Origin: Xanthobacteraceae bacterium
Lineage (GTDB): Bacteria; Pseudomonadota; Alphaproteobacteria; Rhizobiales; Xanthobacteraceae
Assembly: GCA_030043175.1 (NCBI GenBank)
Contig: JASHYD010001021.1
Span: forward strand, 1-5,168
Direction of reading: 5' to 3'
DNA length: 5,168 nucleotides
The notes below the pieces were generated by a model, which did no database searches, was not told the DNA's origin, and was given only the letters and a program-made list of their open reading frames with translations. Position numbers and translations under genes: made by a program. Below, piece after piece: positions 1 through 5,168 of this stretch (its first letter is position 1; every line of letters begins with the position of its first letter).

Positions 1-1
1 T

Positions 2-61
2 ATAGAAATTCCAAGCCATATCTGGCGCCGCATGGAGTATGCCCTCGCATACGCGGCCTAA
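2..61 (+). CDS. possible C-terminal tail of a gene entering from the left edge
   Basis: Reading the plus strand from base 2 gives 19 sense codons and a TAA at 59-61. The peptide is IEIPSHIWRRMEYALAYAA, which has the composition and amphipathic pattern of an ordinary protein C-terminus. No family can be assigned from so short a piece. If real, the gene would converge on the solute-binding protein gene ending at 220. A competing reading exists on the minus strand: a frame beginning at a GTG near 116 and running off the left edge, but it has no ribosome binding site. Confidence is low, and the stretch could be non-coding. Confidence 0.2.
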   Translation: MEIPSHIWRRMEYALAYAA

Positions 62-219
62 ATCGGACAAAGTCAAGCTGAGCGCGTCGTTCAGGACGAA
101 CGCGAGGCACAGCACGTCAGCTCATCTAGCAGGACCGGACCAATACACGGCAACGATAGAGCCTCCGATTTGGTCTGAAATTGACCCGGACCGGAACTCG
201 ACCGAGAGCCCTAAGTGAA
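62..219. other. gene-free spacer downstream of the solute-binding protein gene
   Basis: No reading frame here resembles a known protein. In particular, no permease or ATPase gene begins downstream (on the minus strand) of the solute-binding protein, where a transporter operon would often continue. The stretch contains a weak hairpin candidate at 88-102 (CGTTC / GAACG, five-base loop). It has no T tract on either side, so it is not a canonical rho-independent terminator. Confidence 0.5.
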
Positions 220-1821
220 TTAGATAGTTTTGCTCACATTCCAGAAGAACGGCAGCGGACCCTGCGCGACTCCACTGACGTTGCGCCGCCAGGCTTGGTG
301 CTGCAAGAACACCCCGAGCGGAGCGTAGATCGCGTTTTCCAACGCAATCTTGTTCAGCCGCCGCGCCACGCTTCTTTCCTCCTCGGGCGTCCTGGCATCG
401 TACCAAGCAGTGACCTCAGCTTCTATCTGCGGAATGTCCGGCCATCCAAAGAATGCCTTGTCCCCGTTTGCGCGAATGATCCTGCTGGTCGGATCGATGC
501 AATCGACGCCGAAAAAGAATGTATGCATGATGTGCCAGCCTCCTTGGCGCGGCGGTGACTTCTGCGATCGGCGCGCAACAACGGTGCCCCAATCCAGGGC
601 TGCATAATCCACCTTCATGCCGAGGCGCGCCAGAAGGTCGGCGGTGATGTCACCCCAGACCTTGTGGCTACCGATGTCCTGCGCCGCCATGGTGGTGACG
701 GGTTCACCGGCATATCCGGCTTGTGCCAGCAAGCGCTTTGCAGAATCGAAATCGCGGCGACCCTTGAGAATTTCACCCCCTTCCTCGTTGTAAAGCGGGG
801 CTCCCGGTGTAAAGTAGCCGAGGCACGGTTTCCACAACTGATCGTCTACTCCGACGTAAGCTCGCATGTAGTCTTCCTGGCTCATGGTCATCAGGAAGGC
901 TCTGCGCGCGCGCACATCATTGAATGGTGGATAGAGGTGGTTGAAGAACAATGTACCGATGGCGCCCAAAGAATCGGCGATATCGACCATGACATTGCGG
1001 TTGGCCCGCAATGCGGGGATGAGGTCGGGAATCGGCTGCTCCAGCCAGTCGACTTCACCGCTTTGCAGCGCTGCCGCGGCAGTTGCCTGGTCGGAAATAA
1101 TCCTCCATTCGATGCGGTCAGAGGCGATCCGCCGGCCGCCGGCAAGCCAAGAGGCGCGTTCTTGCCTCGGCACATAGTTCGGAGATTTCTCGAACGCCGC
1201 TCTAGCGCCTGGCACCCATTCGTCCCTGACAAAACGCATGGGACCGCTGCCGACATACTCACTGATTTGCTTGAACGGATCTGTTGCTGCTATCCTTGCC
1301 GGCATAATGAAGCAACACGGGGTCCCAACCTTCCCGAGGGCGACCAACATTTTCGGGTAGGGCTTTTTCAACGCCCACCGGAAACTGCGGTCATCGATTG
1401 CCACGAGTTCGTTTTCAATGGCTTTGATCATCTGGCCCATTGCGTCGCGGGCCGCCCAACGGGTGATACTTGCGACAGCGTCCTTGGCTAGGACCGGTTC
1501 GCCATCATGGAATTTCAACCCCGGCCGCAGTATGAAAGTCCAGGTCAGATCGTCAGGCGACACCGTCTCGGATTCCACCATTTGGCGCTGCGGTTGTAGC
1601 TTGTTGTCCACGCCGTACAGCGTGTCCCAGACTAGTAATCCGGCATTGCGGGCGATGTAGGCAGTGGTCCAGATCGGGTCGAAATTAGCAAGGTCAGCAT
1701 GCGGCACCAGTCGCAACGCGCGCGCGGCGGCGCGCTGCGAGATCGCCGGCGTCGCAATCATGCTTCCCGTCGCAAATGCGCCGGCAGTAGCTGCGGTCTT
1801 TAAGAACGCTCGACGGTCCAT
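220..1821 (-). CDS. ABC transporter substrate-binding protein, family 5 (dipeptide/oligopeptide type), Tat-exported
   Basis: This 533-residue protein is a periplasmic solute-binding protein of the SBP_bac_5 family, which captures peptides or related solutes and delivers them to an ABC permease. Residues 1-28 form a twin-arginine signal: RRAFLK at 3-8, a hydrophobic stretch to about 23, then TPAIS before a likely cleavage near Q29. Family hallmarks follow in order: a mature start mentioning FDPIW (47-51), the LRPGLKFHDGEPV segment (98-110) followed by the alpha-helix with AKDAVASITRW, GSGPMRFV (191-198), ALQSGEVDW (251-259), and FNDVRARRAFL (300-310). It ends with GPLPFFWNVSKTI. Length is normal for the family, and there is no internal stop or frameshift. 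The ATG start is supported by an AGGAG seven bases upstream. No permease or ATPase gene lies in the window, so it is either an orphan or pairs with genes elsewhere. The exact ligand cannot be read from sequence; a peptide is the default family expectation. Confidence 0.93.
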   Translation of the reverse strand: MDRRAFLKTAATAGAFATGSMIATPAISQRAAARALRLVPHADLANFDPIWTTAYIARNAGLLVWDTLYGVDNKLQPQRQMVESETVSPDDLTWTFILRPGLKFHDGEPVLAKDAVASITRWAARDAMGQMIKAIENELVAIDDRSFRWALKKPYPKMLVALGKVGTPCCFIMPARIAATDPFKQISEYVGSGPMRFVRDEWVPGARAAFEKSPNYVPRQERASWLAGGRRIASDRIEWRIISDQATAAAALQSGEVDWLEQPIPDLIPALRANRNVMVDIADSLGAIGTLFFNHLYPPFNDVRARRAFLMTMSQEDYMRAYVGVDDQLWKPCLGYFTPGAPLYNEEGGEILKGRRDFDSAKRLLAQAGYAGEPVTTMAAQDIGSHKVWGDITADLLARLGMKVDYAALDWGTVVARRSQKSPPRQGGWHIMHTFFFGVDCIDPTSRIIRANGDKAFFGWPDIPQIEAEVTAWYDARTPEEERSVARRLNKIALENAIYAPLGVFLQHQAWRRNVSGVAQGPLPFFWNVSKTI

Positions 1822-1828
1822 AATAATG

Positions 1829-1833
1829 CTCCT
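1829..1833 (-). promoter_or_regulatory. ribosome binding site of the solute-binding protein gene
   Basis: AGGAG on the minus strand lies seven bases before the ATG at 1821. This is ideal Shine-Dalgarno spacing. It fixes the start codon at the methionine directly preceding the twin-arginine signal. Confidence 0.75.
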
Positions 1834-2041
1834 GATGAACGCCAGCGCGCGGGCTTTCGCGTCGCCAGTGCGCTACAAAGAATTACATTGTTGGTGATGA
1901 ATAGCCCGCCGCGGGCACCCCACGCCGCACCCTTAACGATGAGACTTCGGCACGTCTCGTGGGCGGCTCTTTCGTTCCAGGCTACATCATTTGGGCGGAA
2001 AACTAAAAGGGTGCTCCCATGTCTTTTGTTGGCTCGACGCC

Positions 2042-2070
2042 GACGACTTCGTGCCGTGCAATAAGTCGTC
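2042..2070. repeat. perfect 8-bp inverted repeat (hairpin) between two genes
   Basis: GACGACTT at 2042-2049 and AAGTCGTC at 2063-2070 are exact reverse complements around a 13-base loop. It sits about 100 bases past the stop of the minus-strand Cache gene. There is no T-run after it in the minus direction, so it is not a standard intrinsic terminator. It could act as an mRNA 3' stabiliser, a protein-binding site or part of an interspersed intergenic repeat. Confidence 0.55.
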
Positions 2071-2165
2071 AGCAATCTGGGGTACACCGGACCTGCCGCC
2101 AACGTAGCCGGAATGGCCGCCTTTGACCCACAAGAGAAGTTGACAAAACGTCGATCACTATCGCC

Positions 2166-2978
2166 CTATTCCGCGAGCGCACTAGCCTCATCGAGGGGGA
2201 TTTCCACGAAAAGCAGCCAGCCGGTCGGCTCGACCTTCGCATAAGCGACGAGCAGTTCGCGGCCGTTGATGTCTTTCACAACCTGCACCGGTTCGGTCGG
2301 CGCGGTGCGCGCCGCGTGCACTTGCGGCAGTCCCGACAGGTCCGTGTTTCGCAGCACCATGCTGATGTCGCGATGGGCGATGAGGCGGCCCTCCGCGTCG
2401 ACCACGTAGGCTAGACCGTGCTCACCTACCTTGATCATCGACACCAGGTTCCACATGAAGGTCAGACTGACCTCGGCGACGCTGACGCCGGCGTCGCGAG
2501 CGCCGGCCAGCGCAAGAGTGGTGTAAGGCTCTGAGTTGTGCCGGAAGTAGACGGGGCCGTAATAGGTCGTGTGCAGCAAGGGGTCGCGAAACTTGGGTTC
2601 TTGGGAGACGTCCGTTCCGCTTCCGACTTCATCGGGCTCGTTGCGCGTGACGTGGAGTTGCACAAGACCGGACGGATCGATCTGCTCGAGCTCCGAAATC
2701 ACCGACACTTGGCGCAAAAGGCGCCAGGCGTCGATCCGCCGCTGTTGAACCGTGTTGGCGGGCCAGGGCACCTGCACGGTCCACCCGACCTGGGCCTCGA
2801 TGCCCTTGAAGAACTGCTCGATCATGGAGGCGGCGTTTTCGGCCTGTCGGCGCAGGGCGCGGACCTGCAATGCCCGAATCCGGTCATTCTGCAGCGCCCG
2901 CGCTGCGAACCAAGTAATCGGAAAAGCCGTAACCGCGCCGCCGAGGAATGTGATGAAATCCCGCCGTCCGATATGCAT
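2166..2978 (-). CDS. exported Cache-domain protein, apparently a truncated sensor receptor
   Basis: The frame gives 270 residues from the chosen ATG. Residues 5-28 carry a twin-arginine-like export signal (RRDFITFLGG at 5-14, then hydrophobic, with AARA at 25-28 as a possible cleavage or anchor end). A helical linker follows (about 31-60), then an extracytoplasmic ligand-sensing Cache fold: YYGPVYFR (139-146), SEPYTTLALAGARDAGVSVAEVS in sequence from 149, and GLAYVVDAEGRLIAH (188-202). The last strand is PTGWLLFVEIPLDEA (251-265). In relatives I recall, this Cache region leads into a second membrane helix, HAMP and a histidine kinase or cyclase. Here the frame ends five residues after DEA, so no output domain remains. 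An upstream in-frame extension to 3206 is rejected because it overlaps the deacylase relic in another frame. It could be a pseudogene fragment or a free-standing periplasmic sensor. Confidence 0.7.
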   Translation of the reverse strand: MHIGRRDFITFLGGAVTAFPITWFAARALQNDRIRALQVRALRRQAENAASMIEQFFKGIEAQVGWTVQVPWPANTVQQRRIDAWRLLRQVSVISELEQIDPSGLVQLHVTRNEPDEVGSGTDVSQEPKFRDPLLHTTYYGPVYFRHNSEPYTTLALAGARDAGVSVAEVSLTFMWNLVSMIKVGEHGLAYVVDAEGRLIAHRDISMVLRNTDLSGLPQVHAARTAPTEPVQVVKDINGRELLVAYAKVEPTGWLLFVEIPLDEASALAE

Positions 2979-2986
2979 CGTCCGCG

Positions 2987-2991
2987 CTCCC
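2987..2991 (-). promoter_or_regulatory. probable ribosome binding site of the Cache gene
   Basis: GGGAG on the minus strand lies eight bases before the ATG at 2978. Together with the twin-arginine-like residues right after that ATG, it favours this start over the upstream in-frame candidates. Confidence 0.5.
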
Positions 2992-3013
2992 GCTGAGATG
3001 AGATGCCAGAACT

Positions 3014-4181
3014 CTAGCACGTTTCTACAAAGCATTGTGCGATGGCGGCCGTAGGTGAAGGCGGCACACAGCGTTGCCAGCATGAAAAGCGCACGTACTT
3101 GCCGAGCAGGCGCGCGAAGTTGCCGTAGGCGCGCGGATGGGTGCTCGTCTTCAGAAACACGCCTTCCGCCGATATAGACCAGGCGTCCGACCCGAAGCTG
3201 ACCCACGGCAACTGAATTTGCCGCTTCACGTTATCTTCCGACATCAGGAAGTACACCACCTGCACGCGACTCGCGTCCTCGGTATCCTGCACCGAACGAT
3301 TCCGTAGTTTGGCGACCTCCGCGAGGGTCTTGCCGGTGTATCCGCGCAGCGCCTGGTTCTTGAAGCCAACCAGGAGTGTGCCCTCGCCACCTGCCGGTAA
3401 AAACAGGTTCTCCCACTGGTCCTGCGCAGCAACCATTTCCCGGCGGACACGTTCCCGTACCTTCTCGTCCCGTAAACGCGTTGCCCACGCATCGTATCCA
3501 CCCTCCTGCACCCACGGGGGCATCGCCGCATCGAGACCCGTGGACCCAGCAGTGTAGGTATACATGTCAGCGGTGATTTCGAGGCCGTTGTTACGCGCGG
3601 CTTCAATCTTCGCGATCACCTGGCCGAGCTTCGGCCAGTTCGACTTCCCACTGACCTTGAGGTGATGAATTTCAGCGCGGATATGCGCTTCTCGGGCGAT
3701 TGTCAGCGTCTCGTCGATCGCCTCAAGCAGGCGGTCACCTTCGCTCCGCATACGAGAGATGTACATTCCCCCCGACGCCGAGGCGACCTTGGCAAGCTCC
3801 ACAAGCTCATCGGTCTTCGCAAACGTAGCCGGTACATAAATGAGCGCCGTCGTCAGCCCCCATGGCGCCTTCGTCCATCGCTTCGCGGACAGCGGCACGC
3901 ATCCGGTCAAGCTCTTCCACCGTCGGCGGCCGATTATCGAACCCGATTTCATTCTCACGAACGGTCCATGCGCTGACGAAGGAGGCGATATTTGTTGGTA
4001 TCCCGCGAGACACCAGCGTGTCGAGAAACTCCCCCAGCGTGCTCCAGGTGATGTCGAACTTGATATCCTCTTGCCGCTCAGTCTCGCATTTCTTCATGCG
4101 TTCGTTAAGCGACCCCATCGACACCTCGCCAAAGACGAGGAGCGTTACCCCCTGGCGGATCATCGACTGCGAGCGGCCATC
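3014..4181 (-). pseudogene. N-acyl-D-amino-acid deacylase (amidohydrolase family), truncated at both ends and frameshifted
   Basis: The family hydrolyses N-acyl-D-amino acids using a metal-dependent TIM barrel. Homology begins on the minus strand near 4181 with DGRSQSMIRQGVT and runs through FDITWSTLGEFLD, NIASFV and RPPTVEELDRMRAAVREAMDEGAMG. It then changes frame at the run of five C at 3857-3861. Deleting one base restores GAMG-LTTALIYVP and the rest: FAKTDELVELAKVA, GGMYIS-R-MRSEG, HHLKVSGK (3667 downward), ADMYTYTAGSTGLDAAMPPWVQEGG, VYFLMSEDN, PWVSFGSDA and STHPRAYGNFARLLGKYVR. Homology stops abruptly after YVR near 3089. The remaining codons to the TAG at 3014-3016 are unrelated. Missing are roughly the first 80 residues, with the HxH metal pair, and the last 80 or so. 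The family's SHMRSEG histidine is arginine here (CGT codon, 3752-3754). A few residues also seem deleted between VQDTE and SRVQVVYF. This is non-functional as read. Confidence 0.88.
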
Positions 4182-5055
4182 CGAGGTTGAGACTGGTCCA
4201 GCCGGAAGTTCATGCCGAGATTGAAGGTGTAGATCGGCGGTGTCGGCGGACCGGTACCGACCGAGGAGAACAGTTCGACCATCCCGTTGACGCCGTCGAG
4301 TCCGGGGATCGGATGACTGGCGGACGAGGTTGACGAAATTGGCGTATCTCCCGTCGCTGTCCGCAGTCTTCAGCACATCCAACTCGGTCATCAAAGTGAT
4401 GATGAAGTCCTCGGGGCGTAGCGCGAGTGGCGCAATCAAGCCTCCCTCTACGGCGCCGTTGCTGATCACCGGGGCCGATGATGGTAGCTTGACATAGGGA
4501 ATGAGCGCGAAGCCGGCAGGGCAGATTCATCTTGGTCCGCAGGAAAACATCGCCAAAACCCGCGCCGTTCAGGATGCTGCCGCCGGACGTGGCGTCGAAT
4601 GACTGCGAAGACTGGAACCCGTTGAATTGGACTTCGATGTCCATCCAGTTCGTCACCCCGAGCTTCAAGGTCGGGTCGAGAGTTTGGATGCTAAGCGTGA
4701 TCACGCCGAGATAGTTCGCATAGGTATAGTTGAAGATGTCGGTCTCCGGCTCGAAATGACCGGCGTCGACCGTTCGAACCGAATAACCCTTGGTCGGGAG
4801 ATCGTTTGCGAATTTCCGCATCTCGTCATCAGGAGTCGGGTTGAACAAGCTATAGCCGCTCTTATCGGGAACGGCGCGGGCGACCGAGGAGGTCGCGTCA
4901 TCCGCGTCAGCCGGAGATGATGACGCCATCGCACCTATCGCGAGGCCTGCGAGCCGAACTGCGCGCGACGAAGAGGCGCGGATTGCCCAGATCACGACGT
5001 GCACCGCCGACGCTCGTACTTCGCGGCTAAGATTTCCTATCCGAGAATGGTTCAA
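4160..5055 (-). pseudogene. outer-membrane 'transporter' (Phenol_MetA_deg-like), broken by two frameshifts
   Basis: Proteins of this family are predicted outer-membrane beta-barrels often annotated as transporters of the MetA phenol-degradation type; their substrates are mostly unknown. The first frame (5055 to about 4522, 178 residues) has a long signal region, a hydrophobic segment LAGLAIGAMASSSPADA (35-51), then PDKSGYSLFNPTPDDEMR, DLPTKG, TVDAGHFEPETDIFNYTYANY, LKLGVTNWMDIEVQFNGFQ and GAGFGDVFLRTKMNL. About 4517 the homology moves to a second frame: AGFALIPYVKLP, NGAVEGGLIAPLAL and MTELDVLK through NFVNLVRQ. About 4315 it moves to a third frame: HPIPGLDGVNGMVELFSS, TPPIYTFNLGMNFRLD, ending at a TGA at 4160-4162. 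The linker that usually follows MNL (like WGNDGG) is missing, so the first break is a small deletion. The first open codon is TTG at 5055, so even the start is doubtful. The tail is shorter than usual where it meets the deacylase relic. Confidence 0.87.
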
Positions 5056-5067
5056 ATCATGCGCCGC

Positions 5068-5081
5068 CTAGCCCGCGCTAG
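5068..5081. repeat. small perfect hairpin in the transporter leader
   Basis: CTAGC / GCTAG arms of five bases surround a four-base loop. It lies between the candidate -10 element and the first codon of the transporter relic. It could be a small operator or a leader hairpin, but at this size chance is a fair explanation. Confidence 0.3.
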
Positions 5082-5098
5082 GTCTCCTCAGTGGTCCG

Positions 5099-5104
5099 AT
5101 TATA
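5099..5104 (-). promoter_or_regulatory. candidate -10 element (TATAAT) for the transporter relic
   Basis: The minus strand reads TATAAT exactly, about 44 bases before the TTG start, giving a leader of roughly 37 bases from the expected transcription start. No good -35 hexamer lies 16-18 bases upstream; the nearest TTGACA-like match (GTGACA) is about 27 bases away, which is too far. A GAGGAG lies between the -10 and the hairpin but is too distant from the start codon to be its ribosome binding site. The call rests on the hexamer and position only. Confidence 0.3.
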
Positions 5105-5168
5105 GCCGCATGCGCAAAGCAAACATAGTTTTGTCACCGCCCAGCCCTAGCTGCTGCGACTCTCGATC

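Larger units (their letters stand above)
1822..2165. other. 344-bp region without a recognisable gene
   Basis: The stretch lies between the stop of the Cache protein and the start of the solute-binding protein gene. Open frames across it (for example a minus-strand frame entering from 2102) are rich in R, A and S, lack any family resemblance and lack a ribosome binding site. It should hold the promoter of the solute-binding protein gene, but I cannot identify a convincing -35/-10 pair. It contains a perfect 8-bp inverted repeat at 2042-2070. It may be a decayed remnant of whatever once followed the Cache domain, but no residual HAMP or kinase motif is visible. Confidence 0.5.

Noticed and set aside
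37..52. Perfect GTATGC / GCATAC hairpin with a four-base loop
   Set aside because: The six-base stem is not followed by a T tract on either strand and falls within the possible left-edge coding tail, so I do not call it a terminator.
83..104. Hairpin candidate between the left-edge tail and the solute-binding protein gene
   Set aside because: Alternative pairings of only five bases (CGCGT/ACGCG or CGTTC/GAACG) and no T-run; not enough for a bidirectional terminator call.
664..1491. Long plus-strand open frame opposite the solute-binding protein
   Set aside because: It is antisense to a clear full-length protein in a high-GC gene, where such mirror frames are common. Its translation has no recognisable domain or plausible start.
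1800..2102. A 100-codon minus-strand frame crossing the gene-free region into the solute-binding protein gene
   Set aside because: It overlaps the start of that gene in another frame, has no ribosome binding site and reads as low-complexity R/A/S sequence without family resemblance.
2979..3206. N-terminal extension of the Cache frame up to 3206
   Set aside because: The extension lies in a shadow frame over the deacylase relic (the STHPRAYGNFARLLGKYVR region is coding in another frame). The ATG at 2978 has a ribosome binding site and a proper export signal.
3807..4469. A 220-codon open frame from a GTG that spans part of the transporter relic and the start of the deacylase relic
   Set aside because: Its first part matches the transporter, its last part the deacylase, and the middle (about 4182-4312) is the wrong frame of the transporter with no family resemblance. 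It is an accidental open path through two broken genes; any chimeric product would be non-functional.
1..5168. CRISPR array, tRNA or rRNA gene, insertion-sequence ends, transposase
   Set aside because: I saw no regularly spaced repeats, no cloverleaf-like segments and no transposase motifs or terminal inverted repeats flanking the breakpoints.

Overview
The window is GC-rich DNA with the gene content of a soil alphaproteobacterium. The closest resemblance, from memory of protein families and not from a search, is Bradyrhizobium and its relatives (Nitrobacteraceae). Supporting signs are a Tat-exported family 5 solute-binding protein, a Cache-domain sensor with an RRDFI(T)-type exported N-terminus, an MetA-pathway-like outer-membrane 'transporter' and an N-acyl-D-amino-acid deacylase, all written in high-GC codons.

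Apart from a possible gene tail at the far left edge, everything recognisable lies on the minus strand, so biological order runs from right to left. (1) 5055-4160 is a transporter (Phenol_MetA_deg-like) pseudogene, spread over three reading frames. (2) About 4181-3014 is an N-acyl-D-amino-acid deacylase (amidohydrolase) pseudogene. It lacks both ends, has a one-base shift in a run of five C, and has lost a metal-site histidine. Its 5' end is joined directly to the 3' end of the transporter relic. (3) 2978-2166 is an intact 270-residue reading frame with a Tat-like signal and a Cache sensory domain. It stops where relatives continue into a second membrane segment, HAMP and an output domain. (4) 2165-1822 is 344 bp without a recognisable gene but with one 8-bp perfect inverted repeat. 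(5) 1821-220 is an intact, full-length ABC-transporter solute-binding protein of the dipeptide/oligopeptide type with a good ribosome binding site, the only clearly functional gene here. (6) 219-62 is a short gene-free stretch. (7) 61-2 on the plus strand may be the last 19 codons of a gene running in from the left.

The window reads as a decaying accessory locus: two catabolism or transport genes fused by deletion, a truncated receptor, and an apparently live orphan binding protein with no permease or ATPase gene in view. The deacylase and the peptide-type binding protein could once have belonged to one peptide or D-amino-acid scavenging cluster, but that is inference. I found no convincing new multi-gene system. 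The points most worth a second look are the transporter/deacylase fusion, the solo exported Cache protein, and a short sequence shared upstream of the two intact minus-strand genes.
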